Shown here one piece after another: positions 45,584-57,971 of a DNA stretch of 64,000 nt. The stretch spans positions 9,445,853 to 9,509,852 of the forward strand of contig NC_084810.1 of the NCBI RefSeq assembly GCF_963583255.1, written 5' to 3'. A program made the translations under genes and the position numbers. Source of the stretch: Pyrus communis (lineage: Eukaryota; Streptophyta; Magnoliopsida; Rosales; Rosaceae). The notes beneath the pieces were generated by a model that ran no database searches, had not been told where the DNA came from, and worked only from the letters and a program-made list of their open reading frames with translations. Each line of letters starts with the position of its first letter. Position 1 is the first letter of the stretch.

Positions 45584-47443
45584 TCAAACGATCTTAGAGA
45601 GGCATTCCTTGCAATCTTCATAGCAAGGAGTCTTGACTGAGTGATTGAAGAAGTCTTTGGGGAAGAAATCGCGCATCGTGATGGCAACGGACGATCTTTG
45701 TGTCATAACTTCATCATCCTCAACACTTTCATGTAGCTTTGAAGGTTGACAGTAGCTGCTTTGCCCCCTTTCCGATTGGTGAACTTGTGGAGGAGACCTA
45801 TGTTTCTTGTGCATTTTCTTTGGAGTGACATAAGTCCATCCTTCAACTTCACTTGACTTGACTGACATGGTTTTGGAGCATGCCCCCAGCGGTTGCGGTG
45901 AAGATTTTGAGTTCAAAGAGCCAGAAGTGACGGAGGTATAGTTTGATTTCACCACATCATTAAGATCTAGCTCGATGATCCCTTTCTGAGCCAACTTCAT
46001 AATGAGATCTTTTAGCACAAAGCACTTTTCCGTCGGATGACCAATGAAGCGGTGGAATTTACAGTACCTTGGACTGTCAGTACGGTTCATCTCTTCCGGC
46101 CGTTTACACTCAGGTAGGTCGATCACCTTTTTTTCCAGCAAGTCATCTAACATGGCAACCACGTCAGAGTCGAGGAATGGATAAGTCTTCTCCTCAAGCT
46201 CTTTCAAAGTGCGTCTACGTATCTCTTGATCACGAAAAGCTTCGGTTTGAATCGCCTTGCCTCGTGTATGGGTTTTGACTGGAGTTGTGTTGACAAGTGC
46301 GGCAATCTGCAAGTCCTTCTCTTCCACAGTCCGTGTGAGCTTTGCGATTGCTTCATTTATCTGAGCTAGCTGCTCCTCGATTGAAGTTGCTCCAGTGGTC
46401 ATGACTTGCATGGTTGTACTGCCGCTCGAATTAGCGTCGGAGAGTAGGGACTTTGAGTATTTCCTCGGGCTTTCATCTTCTTTACCTTCTTGAACCGTGA
46501 TGTAGAAAACATCTTGGATCTCCTCTTCAGTGCCGTTCTCTTGGGTTTGTTGGCATGAAGATTTGCCAGTGTGGATGATGATGCGCCTCCTTACCTTCAG
46601 TGGTCCTTTTGTGTCGACCTCTAGGATTGCTTGGCGCTTCATCCTTGAAGGAATCAAGCTTCGAGTGTCGTCTTTTTCTCCTAACCCATCGAGCTTTTCT
46701 TCCTTTGGTGTTGTCTTCCTCTTTCCAAAAGGCTTACCATTATCTTCAAATCTTTCTGAAGTTGATCGTCGCAGAGGAGAGATAGCTGTGTTGCTTTGTT
46801 TCTTAGGCTTTAACAACCTTTCAAAAACAGAGCTTTGGGATGTCGGCGCGTTAAGCCTCTTGAAGACAGAGGTTCGGTCTTGACCACCAATGCGATTAAG
46901 CACTGAAGTTCTGGAGCTTGAATGGCTCATCCTATCGAAGACCGACGTCCGAGGGGAGGGTTTAGGCTCTTCTTGGTCTTGTTCAATGCTCACGCTGATG
47001 TGTTGAGCGCTAGTTTTCTTCACTTTGCTTGAAATTTTCACGGGTGCATTTAGTGTGAAGCCAAGTCCAGCTTTGTTGTTGTCAACTCCATAATCATGCT
47101 CCTTCAACTTCTTTTGAGTCTCGGTGAGGTAGCGATCTTTGTCGTTGACGGTGTTCGAAACCTTCTTTCCAAGATTTGAAGAGGAAGCAAAGTCATGCCT
47201 AGCCTTTGACATGAGTTCGTAGGCATTTGGGTTGAAGCCTTCTTCAGTCCTCTTAGTTGGAAGAGAGCTTGGTTTCACTATGACACCATGTTGCGCCTCC
47301 AGACAGTTGATGAGTCCGGCGGTTTGCAAGTTTTTCTCCTCTGCAGTCTTTATCAGCCTTGCAATTGTTTCCTTCATCTGAACCAGCTGTTTTTCAATGG
47401 AGGTAGTGCCGATAGTCATGACTTGTTCTTTGTTTGAAGCCAT
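45584..47443 (-). CDS. Composite gag-like ORF of the Tat-like Ty3 element
   Basis: 619 residues from MASNKEQVMTIG, the first ATG inside the primer site. An in-frame ATG further upstream lies in the LTR and is not preferred. A module near residues 7-50 (TTSIEKQLVQMKETIARL) recurs near 395-440 (ATSIEEQLAQINEAIAKL), so two gag N-termini seem fused. Between them are at least four RTSVFDR-like repeats. Toward the C-terminus come a Cys/His segment YCKFHRFIGHPTEKC and LIMKLAQKGIIELDLND, typical of Ty3 gag C-terminal sequence. I see no protease, RT or integrase motif. A gag-only product could form particles if expressed, but the canonical capsid core seems absent. Confidence 0.75.
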   Translation of the reverse strand: MASNKEQVMTIGTTSIEKQLVQMKETIARLIKTAEEKNLQTAGLINCLEAQHGVIVKPSSLPTKRTEEGFNPNAYELMSKARHDFASSSNLGKKVSNTVNDKDRYLTETQKKLKEHDYGVDNNKAGLGFTLNAPVKISSKVKKTSAQHISVSIEQDQEEPKPSPRTSVFDRMSHSSSRTSVLNRIGGQDRTSVFKRLNAPTSQSSVFERLLKPKKQSNTAISPLRRSTSERFEDNGKPFGKRKTTPKEEKLDGLGEKDDTRSLIPSRMKRQAILEVDTKGPLKVRRRIIIHTGKSSCQQTQENGTEEEIQDVFYITVQEGKEDESPRKYSKSLLSDANSSGSTTMQVMTTGATSIEEQLAQINEAIAKLTRTVEEKDLQIAALVNTTPVKTHTRGKAIQTEAFRDQEIRRRTLKELEEKTYPFLDSDVVAMLDDLLEKKVIDLPECKRPEEMNRTDSPRYCKFHRFIGHPTEKCFVLKDLIMKLAQKGIIELDLNDVVKSNYTSVTSGSLNSKSSPQPLGACSKTMSVKSSEVEGWTYVTPKKMHKKHRSPPQVHQSERGQSSYCQPSKLHESVEDDEVMTQRSSVAITMRDFFPKDFFNHSVKTPCYEDCKECLSKIV

Positions 47444-47515
47444 GGACTGTGCTTGAATATCTTGAACGGAGACAGAGATGAGAGGTAGAGATGGTCCAAC
47501 TGGGCGTGCCAAATT

Positions 47516-48403
47516 TGTGAACACGAAAAATTCCTGAAACAAGAAACAAGAATACGTGTACAAAATATATTTTTGTGTTTAATGATTTTTGGGTTACAAT
47601 CTCTTTGTAATTTGATCCTCTGATTCTATCTTCGTAGGGTGTAGGTTTGTGGATGAGCTGTTGATCCAAAGGGCCGTCGGGGCTTGGTCTAAGGATGAAC
47701 AGTTGATGAACGGATCTTCGAGGGGCGTTGGGCTTGATCTTGAAGAATGGGTGTATGGGTTTGTGGATGAGCTGTTGATCCAAAGGGCCGTCGGGGCTTG
47801 ATCTAGGGATGAACAGTTGATGAACGGATCTTCGAGGGCTTTTGGGCTTGATCTTGAAGACTGGGTGTATGGATTTCTTCAAGGGGCTTTTGGGCTTGAT
47901 CTTGAAGGTTGATGGATGAGCAGATCTTCAAGGGCTTTTGGGCTTAATCTTGAAGAACGATTGGATGTGTGGATTTGTTGAGGTTGTTGATCCAAAGGGC
48001 CGTTGGGGCTTGATCTTAGGATGAACGAATGATGAACGCTTCTCTTCAGATTTGACGAAGAACGAAGATAGCTTTCTTGGTCCTTTGAGATTTGCTTGAG
48101 AGCTTTAGAGTTTCAAAGCTTCAAAGTTTTGGTGTAATGTAAATTTCCTTCTTTCTTTCTTTCCAAAATGAATGCCTTGGCTTCCTATTTATAGAATTCC
48201 AAAACTTGATTTTTGGATTTAAATAATCAGATGAAATAAATCATTTCTGCCAGGTATTGACATGTGTCCTATTTGATGACTTTTCCAATTTATTTCGATT
48301 TTTTGTTGAGTCACACGCTACATGTAAAATTTATGTGATACGTGAGCGTTGAAATTTTAATTATTGGTCAACATTCATTTCACCGAAATTTCGATGTCCA
48401 TAG
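47516..48403 (-). repeat. 5' LTR of the Tat-like element
   Basis: 888 bases, 50 longer than its partner. The extra length is one additional copy of a repeat around GGGCTTGATCTTGAAG (near 47850-47900). A handful of substitutions separate the two LTRs, implying a fairly young insertion. Confidence 0.9.
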
Positions 48404-48419
48404 TTTTATTACTACAATC

Positions 48420-49820
48420 TTGATGGAAATGGGTATACAAAATCAAGAAAAATCTTGATGGAAATGTTTCCAGGTATAAAGCCAAACTTGTGGCTCAAGG
48501 TTTTTCACAAGAACAAGGGCTTGATTACTTAGAAACCTTCAATCCAGTGGTAAGACACACTAATGTGAGGTTAATTTTGTCTTTAGCAGCTATCCACAAA
48601 TGGGAATTGAGACAGTTAAACATCAAAAATGCATTTCTACATGGCGAACTTTCAGGAAGAGGTGCATAAGAAACAGTCACAGGGATTTGTTGACCAATCT
48701 AAACCCATCTATGTATGCAAGTTAGTCAAATCATTATATCGATTAAAACAAGCACCTCGAGCATGGAATTCGAAGTTTACAAGTTAGTTACCAGCTTTGG
48801 GATTCATTGCATCTTCACCTGATACTAGTTTGTTTGTGAAAAGTGATGACAAGGATGTTATTGTTCTCCGACTATATGTGGATGACATTATTCTTACAAG
48901 GTCAAATGCTACTAAAGTACAACAACTTATTGAAGATTTGGCTGGTGTGCTTGACTTAAAGGATACAGGTAAACTGACATACTTCTTAGGTTTACAAATT
49001 CACTACAGAGACAATGGAGACATATTTGTAAGCCAATCAAAGTATATCAAAGATCTTGTTCACAAGGCTGGAATGGAGTTATGCAAACCAGCAAATACTC
49101 CATGTAAACCACACAATCAGATGCTACTTAATGAGAGCAAACCATTGCAGGATTCTACATTATAGGAGCTTAGTTGGTTTACTACAATATCTTACATTTA
49201 CACGCCCAGACATAGCTTATGCTGTGAATTTAGTATGTAAATTTATGCAGCTCTAACATATATACATCTTGGTTCTGTGAAGAGAATTATTAGATATCTT
49301 CAAGGAACTGCAGAGTGTGGAATTACCTATTCATCTGATACTGATATTCACTTAACAACATTTTCTGTTGCTGACTGGGCTGCTGACTTAAACACAGTGA
49401 CTGGTTACGTAGTGTATCTTAGGAGTAATCAAATTTCTTAGCAATCCAAGAAGCAGCCTTCAGTTTCAAGAAACTCCACAGAGCCAGAATACAAGGCACT
49501 TGCGCATACTGCAACAGATGTAGCATGGATGAAGTTAATTTTGAGAGATTTGGGGATAGTGCTACTGTTCCACCACCTATACACTGCGACAACATGTTAG
49601 CAATAGCACTTAGTGCTAACTATATTTGTCATTCAAACATAAAAACACCTCGATACTGACTATTATTTTATCAGAAAGAGAGAGTGCATAAAGGTGGTTT
49701 GTTAGTTGAATATCTACCTACTGATGAACTGACAGCCGATGTCCTTACTAAAGGGTTACATAGTCCAACATTCACTCATCATTGTTTCAATCTCAAGCTA
49801 GGTTACCTAGTTGAGATTGA
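48420..49820 (+). pseudogene. Copia reverse transcriptase and RNase H remnant
   Basis: Motifs in order: YKAKLVAQGFSQEQGLDY, then LRQLNIKNAFLHGEL, an open stretch at 48797-49165 with LYVDDIILT (the catalytic YVDD) and GKLTYFLGLQI, then the RNase H part with SADWA-like, TGYVVYL and STEPEYKALA. Several frameshifts and stops (near 48660, 48780, 49165, 49440) break it. It is copia type because of the YVDD box and RNase H at the C-terminus. Confidence 0.9.
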
Positions 49821-50106
49821 GGGGGGATGTTGACTTATATTGACTAAAGAAATGCCACATAATTTTCCATGTCATCAGTAATACAATTGAGAATTAGTTG
49901 GAGCTGTTATATGTAGCTTACACTGTAAGAAAGTTAGTTAGGCTATTAGACTTGTATAAAATGCTCATCACAGCTCATTGATTGTATTGAGTCTTCATTT
50001 CATCAAATACAAAATCTCTCATACTTTCTTTCTCTATCATTCGATATTCTTTCTATTGTTCTTTCTTTGTTTTTCTGCAATTTTATATGCTACTGTTAAG
50101 AGTTGA

Positions 50107-51014
50107 ATATATTGGCACATTGCGTGGTTGCCCAATTCTTGTTGTTTGTTGTTTGATTGAATCAAGCATGTTGCCTGCCTAAGCATAGCTTTCCTTGTTT
50201 TGCAATCTTCATAGTATCGAGTCATTTCCTTTTCCTAACTATTTACTGCAAGAGTCGAATCCCTTTAAATTATAATGCATTTAGAGATTAAGAGAATTCT
50301 TAATTTCCAAACCAAACTATTTTAAAAAAATTTCTTAAAAAATTCCAAACTATGCTAATTTTTCTTATAATGATTTACTAAAATTATTTATTTAGTAATT
50401 ATCTTTATATTTTCATCATATTCATTGTTAGTTTGAATATACTCATAAAAGTGATAAACATTGTAGCATATTGTGGCAAATCTATCATTCAAATCTTGGG
50501 GGTCCTAGTGTGAAAGGTTCAAGTTTTTTAGATAAAAACAGAGTACAAAGCATGCAAATTTGTTTTCAGTTTATTCACCGTGGCGTTTGTCTAATACTTG
50601 GTGGGCTTGTTGTCATAAGTCAAATGATGCACACATGCCAACAAATATCAACATGTCAAAGCAATGTGATAAGTGATATCAAGAGAATTTGTCGAGTGTT
50701 GTCGACATAACTTGTCAAGATAAACTAGCAAGTATTACATCAAACACTTGATAGGTACAAAAAGAGACTTGTACAAAACATTCGAAGAGTCTCAGAAGAC
50801 CTTTACATGTATAATTGTCAAACTTTGGGTATCCAGAAACCACATTGGTCCCAGTGTGCATCCGCCTCTGGTAGCATATAAAAAATTAAATAAATTTATA
50901 CACAAACACATATACCAAGTATTAAGAAATAACAATCCAAAAATCTATATTATGTTTCAATAACTTGTAAACATATGAATTGGAATTATGTTTTGAAAAT
51001 TCAAAATTTAGATT
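50107..51014. other. AT-rich spacer between copia element and LINE
   Basis: No coding frame of known family, no terminal repeats. Confidence 0.55.
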
Positions 51015-51028
51015 TTGTTTCCCTAATT

Positions 51029-53935
51029 TCCAAGTGTTACCTGGGAAATGAATGCTAGCTTACTTAGTCTAGTTATAGAAGATGAGGTTTGAAGGGCTTT
51101 GTTTCAAAGGCATCCTTCTAAATCCCCAAGGCTTGATGGAATGTCACCGTTATTTTATCAAAAGTTCTAGCATATTGTGGGCAATGATGTAGTGGGTACG
51201 GTGCGGTCATTCTTTGCATCAGGAAGGCTACTGAAAGAGATATGTTATACGCATGTGGTGCTGATACCAAAGGTGAAGGAACCTCAAGACATGTCTCAAT
51301 TGCGTCCGATTAGTTTGTGCAACGTTCTTTACAAAATCTATGCTAAAGTTTTGGCGAATAGGTTAAAGGCTTTGTTGTCATCACTAATTTTGCCATTTCA
51401 AAGTGCTTTTGTCCCTGGATAGTTAATTTCTGATAATTTTTTGTTAGCATCCAAGGTTAGTCATTTCCTTCATAATAAAAAAAGTGGGAAAGATGGGTTC
51501 CTTGCACTTAAATTGGATTGAAGTAAGGCATATGACCAGGTGGAAATGAGCTTCTTGGAAACTATGATGAAGGAAATGGGCTTTGCTGATGCTTGGGTGG
51601 CTCTTGTTATGGCTTGTGTGTCTTCAGTTTTGTACTCTTTCCATGTTAACGAGGATATGAAAGGTTATTTGATTCCTTCGAGAGGTTTACGACATAGTGA
51701 TCCACTCTCTATATCTCATTTTTCTTTGCGTGGAGGAGTTATCTGCCCTTATTTCTACGAAAGAAAAAGAGGGCTTGTTTGATGGGATTTGGCTGGTAGA
51801 ATCAGCACCAAGTCTTCACCATCTGTTGTTTGCAGATGATAGTTTTTTCTTCACACGGGCTACGGTTGAGGACTGTGGAGTGGTCCAACATGTGTTAGAT
51901 GTGTACTCTTAATCATCGGTCAGGCAATTAATTTTCTAAGAGCAGTGTGACCTTTAGTGCTAATGTTGCACCACACTTGCAAGGTCAGTTCGCCTCTTTT
52001 CTGGGAGTCCAGTGCGTTGAGCGCCATGAGAGTTATTTGGGCTTGCCAACTTTTGTGGGTAAAAAGACCTTTTCTTTCATCAATGAGCGGGTTGCTAAAC
52101 GTCTTAATGGATGAAAGGGTAAAATGTTGAGTAATGCAGGGCGGGAGCTACTTATCAAGGTGGTGACCCAAGCCTTTCAGGCATATGCCATATAAAGCTT
52201 CTTATTGCCTAAAACCTTATGCGAAGAACTGCAACAACTAATGGTAGGCTTCTAGTGGAGTAGTGATATCGAATCCCCGTAAAATTCATTGGATGTCTTG
52301 GGAGAAGATGTGTTGTCCTAAACAAGAAGGCAAATTGGGTTTTCGGGATCTTTATGCATTCAATTTAGCCTTTTTGGCAAAGCAGGTTTGGAGGCTAGTT
52401 CACTATCTGGAGTCCTTGGTAGCTCGAGTATTGAAAGCTAAGTATTTCCCAATTGGATCATTGTGGGATGCCTTGGCATTGGTGTCAACTTCGTATGTTT
52501 GGAAGAGTATTTTGAAGTCACGGAGTGTGTTGGAGCAGGGCTCATGGTGGGCGATTGGCAATCGTAATGATGTTCAGGTATGGCACGATCGATGGTTGCG
52601 TAGACCATCTACCTTTAAGATTCTTACACCGTCCTCTCCTCATATTGTAAAGCTTCAGTGAAGGATTAGATTACACCAAAAGGTATGGCTTAGAGAGTTC
52701 ATTTGCCACACCAACTTTTTTTCGGAGGAAGAAGTTCTATTGATATGTTTGATCCCTCTTAGTCTTCGAAGGCCTACAAATCAAGTAATGTGGCATTACG
52801 ATAATAAGGGCCTTTTCTCCGTCAAAAGTGCATATAAGGTGGCTCGTGTTGGTTGTGCGTCCCTATCTGTTATGGTGTCCTCTTCTTCTCATGGGGAGGA
52901 GTGCTTACGTTAGGCTTTGGCAAGTCATTTGGAAGGCCCGTGTACCGTCTAAAGTGAAAATGTGTGCACTAATACTTTACCAACGAGATCAAATCTGATT
53001 ACCAAATGAGTGAGGCTCGATGTTTCCTGTCCAAGATGTGATGGGCTCCGAGAAATAGCGACACGTGTTAGGGGACTGCAATTTCTCGAGTGCAATGTGG
53101 TTTATTGTGCCTTTGGGCCTGGGTACAATGTCAAGTTTCGATGAGCCTTTAAAAGAATGGTTGTTTAGACTTTTGGAGGAGAAGACGGTGGATTTTAAGG
53201 TAGTATTAATGCCAATTTGGGGTCTATGGAAGGAAAGGAATTGTATGGTCTGGGAGAGGCGTACTAACGGCCTTTTCTACGTGGTTCAACGGTCTTTGTC
53301 TTGGTTGCATGACTTTCATGCGACTAATAAACTGCCCACCCTAGTTAAGGAGCTTCGGCAACAACGATGGATAACGCCTAGCGATGGATGGTTGAAGTTG
53401 AACATTGATGGAGCAGCAAAAATGGCGAAGGGGATTTGAGGTGCAGGTGGAGTTATCAAGGGGAGTAATGGTGGTTTCAGAGCAACGGGAGTGTGGCGTT
53501 TTCAGGGGCTATCGTCGGTTAATTAAGTCGAGCTGCTTGTTCTCCGTGCGGGGTTGCAACTAGCGAGGTTTCTTCGCTGTACCCAAGTGGTGGTCGAAAC
53601 TAACTCCTTAGAGGCAATGGCGGTTTGCAATGAAAGGAACATGGACCTGTCAAATCTTGGTTTTATTGCCAATGATATACAGGTGTTGATGGCTGACTTT
53701 GGTGGGTGTACCATTTCATACATCCCACGTCAGTGTAAGAGTGTGGCACATCGCCTTGCTAAGTCTTGGTTTTCTAGTGGTGGGACATTCTTTTGGTTTG
53801 AGGAACCCGCGGATATTATTCAGGATATACTTCACCAAGATGTACACTTGATTTGAGTTATTTTATCGATAAAGCCGTCGTACCATTTCAATAATAAAAA
53901 TGTACCATTTCAATAATAAAAATTAAAAAAAAAAA
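51029..53935 (+). mobile_element. 5'-truncated L1-type LINE with RNase H
   Basis: Flanked by a 14-bp target duplication TTGTTTCCCTAATT (51015-51028 and 53936-53949) and ending in an A-rich tail with a doubled TACCATTTCAATAATAAAAA. The endonuclease domain is missing, as expected after incomplete reverse transcription. Confidence 0.92.
51080..53860 (+). pseudogene. LINE reverse transcriptase-RNase H polyprotein remnant
   Basis: RT motifs in order: THVVLIPKVK, LRPISLCNVLYKIYAKVLANR, FQSAFVPG, the catalytic LLFADDSFF (FADD at 51829-51840), and YLGLPTFVGKK. Toward the end a zf-RVT-like region is followed by RNase H with LNIDGAAK (about 53398) and HRLAKSWF. At least ten stops and shifts break it, so it is dead. 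Plant L1 elements of this group carry a C-terminal RNase H. Confidence 0.9.
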
Positions 53936-53949
53936 TTGTTTCCCTAATT

Positions 53950-56140
53950 CATCCGAAATGAAATGTTTGGAATGAAAATTAGAAATTTTGTTTCAGATCC
54001 GATCATTGTAAAAACCACCTCTAGTTAGTCATGCGTTATTTTTCTCTAGTTGATTAGAAGATGTATAAAAATTGACTCACAAAATCAATAAATTTTATAA
54101 CGAGCTTTATGCATAGTCGTGATGTCGTCACAACTTAAAAACAAAATTGGAGCCGGGTCCAAAAGAAAAGGTCTTAAAGTTAGTGCCGAGCTATGGTTGG
54201 CAAATTGACGGTTGCTTGTTTGGGCTCGTCTAGGCCTGTTTTGTATAGAGCATCTCACTTCAAATTTTTTTTGGAACAAAAAAAATATTATTTACGCTTA
54301 AGGGTGGGGGAACAGATTAAACCACATATAATGGACTAGTAATAACATAATATTAAGGATCTCACTTCAACTTGACTTATTTATTTTTGCTTTAGACTTT
54401 TATAGCTTTCTCCAACATAATTAGGACCACTTAGTAATACGACATAATTGTACTTTTTTTTTTTATTGTAAGTGAGCATTTTAAGATTTGACTCACATTA
54501 ATGACGAGTTCAATTTCAATATTATTATGATGAGTCTATTATATGACTTATGCTAAATCTCCTACCCTTAAGTACATGTGTATAAAAAAAATATAAAATA
54601 ATATTACAAATGATATTCTACACTAATTTAAAAGAAAATTTTAAACTGAAAAGCAGCAGATCAAAGAAGAAACTAATGATATTTACCATCCTCATTTTCA
54701 TTCATCTGGTTGGCAATTACGTGCAGCATGCTTAAACCTGATAATAGTAGTGAGTAGTACAAAAGTGAACCAAATCACTCTGCCAAATACTGCAAATCTA
54801 TTGATATTATTGGGCCACTTTATTATTTTTCCATGTGGCTCCACACAACTGGTAGGAATTATTGAGAGTTGGTCCGCTCATGGTTAAAGGCCAGTCAATT
54901 AAATTGCTATTTTTCGTTTCATTATCATCACTTTTCTTTAACAGTCGGGGATTACTGAATAGTTAGAAAAATAACGATGAAGATTGTTTAAAAAGTTAAA
55001 TTATTTGATAGGTTAGATCACCGAAGACAAATTCCAGCATCCAAACCCAAAACAAGAACTTGCAAAAAACGGAGCACTCTTTTAGAATTTGGGCTTTTTC
55101 TTTGTTCTACAATACAAAGCTATTAAGATCTTAAGATTATAGGAAAAGGTATTTTTGGACCACCATATTGCTAATAATTAAATGGTGGGGCGAATCCTAT
55201 ATAAACTTATGCCTAGAGGGATTTCTAATCGAAGGAGCAACGCAGCCTTAGCTGGAAATTAGGGGGGAAAAGAAAGTTTTTATGACTTCTTTTATCTCCC
55301 AACATGAGCCAATGTAGTTTCTAAATGTGATTGTTGATGATTTTTTGTTTTCAATCTAAAAATAAGGTGAAAACAAAATGCAAATTAATTTTCACCGCAT
55401 GAGAAAATAAGAGGAAAAATGAAGCAGCGTGAGTTAAACATGATGGGTATGGTATAGAAATATCATGTTAGTTTTTTGACGTAGATCTGTAGTGGTGACA
55501 CGTGTGTTGTTGGCGATTAGTAAGAGAGTGTTACATATTCTCTATATCAAAAAATTGATCACATAGGATAACGTATCCCATATTTTATACCAAGTGTAGC
55601 TGTTTGATTTCATCAATATATTATCGCGATCGTTTTTTCTTTAAAATTTTATTTAGTTTTGTTGTGTTCCTATATACCATTATTGCATGAGAAGATTACT
55701 AAATTGTTCGAAAGTTTTAGGCTTATAGACTGTTTAGGATCAATTTCATCTTTCATACCTCAATTTGTTTAGGATTTATTTTCATGCCTCTTTTTAATAA
55801 GAGAACACCATACCTAAACTCTACATGTGCCATTTTCACTTTCAACTCTTGAATTCAGGCCCTGTGCCACTCCACTTTTTGCACACCCACCACGCCGTCT
55901 CTCCGCTCAGGTTTGCTGATTGTTTTTCACTTGAGATAAAATTTGTTTATAATATCCGACTTACAACACAGTTTTATTCATTTTGTTGTTAGGAAATTCA
56001 TGTGCTTCACACGCAATCCTTCAAAAACAATGTGTATGGATATTCCAAATGTAAAACACCCTTAAAAAAATAAAGTCACCACCAAATTCTCGCTCTAAGT
56101 ATTTAAGCAAAATAACAAACAAAACTAAAACAATCCAGAT
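53950..56140. other. AT-rich spacer, no gene recognised
   Basis: About 2.2 kb without a coding frame of known family. Short poly-A/T runs only. Confidence 0.55.
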
Positions 56141-56148
56141 CCAAATTG

Positions 56149-56311
56149 TAGGGATCTTAAAGATTTTCACATCTTAGTCGTTCATCGTATATCGTGTAAA
56201 AAAATTATTTTGAATTTTTTATTTAAAATTAAATGCAAATAGTGTTTAACGAAAACTGATCGCACAATATACGATAAACAGCTAGGCTGTGAGGATTTTT
56301 AGGACACCAAC
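56149..56311. mobile_element. Degraded MITE related to the one at 62073
   Basis: Inverted ends: GGGATCTTAAAGATTTTCAC at the left and, on the minus strand from the right, TCCTAAAAATCCTCACAGCC. The inner pair ATCGTATATCGTG / CACAATATACGAT and the ATTTAAAATTAAATGCAAAT-like core resemble the element at 62073-62294. No target duplication was confirmed. Confidence 0.55.
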
Positions 56312-56317
56312 GTCTTA

Positions 56318-56326
<9 letters not shown>

Positions 56327-56361
<35 letters not shown>
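56327..56361. repeat. (AT)n microsatellite
   Basis: About 17 AT units. Confidence 0.95.
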
Positions 56362-56364
<3 letters not shown>

Positions 56365-57105
56365 GGGAGAGTGTGCTAAGCCTCCATAATCGAACATAAG
56401 ACCTATTACTTATAAATAAAGAAAAATATCATTAAATCGTAGTATTACGTGATAATATATATTTAATATTTAACACAGATACATACATGCACACCGACGT
56501 CTTGAATTTTTAAATTTTAAGGGAGGGAGGGAAGGAAGGAAGGAAGGTTGGTCTGGCATCAACATACAACATTCACATCGTCCTCAGTCGTCTCAGTCGG
56601 TACGTCCCTTTCCCTTTGTTTATTTGTACTCCGACCCCAGCTGCCGCCCGTACGCGGCTTCTAGTGAGCTTCCTCCAAACATCAATCCCATTTTCTTCCT
56701 AGACAAAAAAAATAAATAAAAAAAATAACTGAAAATAAATAAAGATACAAAATTGGTTTGGTCCACAATTACACTTAGGGACCATATTTTATTTTTTCTA
56801 GGAGTTCGTTTTTGCTCACCCCGACTTTATACCGTTTTCAAAAATTTACCAAGTGTCTATTTAACAAATCATGATTACGTACGTATTTAATGAGGTTCGT
56901 TCTTTTGATTTAGATTGCATTAGCCTGGAATTTCTGTTTATATTTTGATGGAAAATGTAAACATATATATTAGATTATAATAAATTCTACCTTTGGGCAG
57001 AAAAAATAAAAAAAATAAAAGTTCATGCCTGCTCTACATAACAGAAAAAGAGGAAGAAAAAAAAAAAAAAAAAAAAAAACTGAAGTGGTGAAACGGTCAT
57101 CTTGG
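56362..57105. other. Spacer with a GGGA/GGAA purine run
   Basis: Contains GGGAGGGAGGGAAGGAAGGAAGG at about 56521-56547 and a 24-base A run before the hAT element. No gene recognised. Confidence 0.55.
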
Positions 57106-57113
57106 GTTATGCG

Positions 57114-57939
57114 TAGGCCTGGCAATTCCTAACACGATCCGATAACCCGACACGACACGACACGAAATTAACAGGTGTTCAGATCGACACGATAACGAAT
57201 CGGGTCGTTATCAGGTAACCCGATAAGCACCTGTTAAGATAACGGGTTGATTCGGGTATACACATGGGTAACACGATACACGATAAGCAGAATATTATTT
57301 TTATAATTTTATAACCCTAAAAAAATGTTGTAATAATTATATACATTAATTTAACAATTTTATACCCCTAAAAACTATAATAAATATATATATATATATT
57401 AAATTAACTATAAAGTCTATAATAATTATATTAATTATATATACTATAATAATTATACCCCCAAAATATTAACTATCTATAATAATTATATAATTATATA
57501 ATTATATATATATATATTTAATTTTGAATTAAATTTTATAAAAACTATAATAATTATTAATTAATATGCATGATGCATCCATTGATTTGATTCCATTCCA
57601 TTCATGCTGCTCTTTTTGAAGAAAAATAGAGGGAAAATGAAAATGATAAGAAAAGTTGAAAATGAAACAAAAAAGCGAGGGAATTAGGGAAAGATGTTGG
57701 AGGGAAAAGTGAAAATTATAAGAAAAGTTGAAAAGGAAACAAAAAAGAGAGGGAAAAATGAAAATTAATAGAAGTGGTGAGAATTTTTTTTTTTTTTTAA
57801 GTTATTAACTTTTTATCACACATATGACATATCTCACTATTTTTATAATGATACATGTGATATACTACTCCGTGTACCAATCAATTACACGTACAAAATA
57901 AATAGATTTAAATCTACTTAATAAATAAATATATGTATA

Positions 57940-57971
<32 letters not shown>

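Larger units (their letters stand above)
38987..48403 (-). mobile_element. Tat-like Ty3-gypsy element, pol replaced by other sequence
   Basis: Element orientation is minus. The 5' LTR is 47516-48403 and the 3' LTR 38987-39824. The target duplication GTTTT lies at 38982-38986 and 48404-48408. On the minus strand the primer site TGGCACGCCCAGTTGGACC follows the 5' LTR, and a purine tract AAGTGGGGGCATT precedes the 3' LTR. It contains a gag-like ORF, tandem repeats, host-gene-like pieces (43174-45030) and an antisense ORF near the 3' LTR, an arrangement known for plant Tat elements. I found no reverse transcriptase or integrase, so it is non-autonomous. The outermost base pair of the 5' LTR is mutated (TA for TG). 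Confidence 0.88.
38630..50101 (+). mobile_element. Ty1-copia element, internally deleted and interrupted by a Ty3 element
   Basis: LTRs at 38630-38902 and 49828-50101 both start TGTTGACT and end CTGTTAAGA. The 5-bp duplication GTTGA flanks it (38625-38629 and 50102-50106). The primer site TGGTATCGAGCC (38903) fits initiator Met tRNA, and the purine tract GAGGGGGGA precedes the 3' LTR. Without the nested element it is about 2 kb, so gag, protease and integrase are gone and only decayed RT-RNase H remains. The two LTRs differ at many positions, so it is older than the Ty3 element inside it. Confidence 0.92.
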
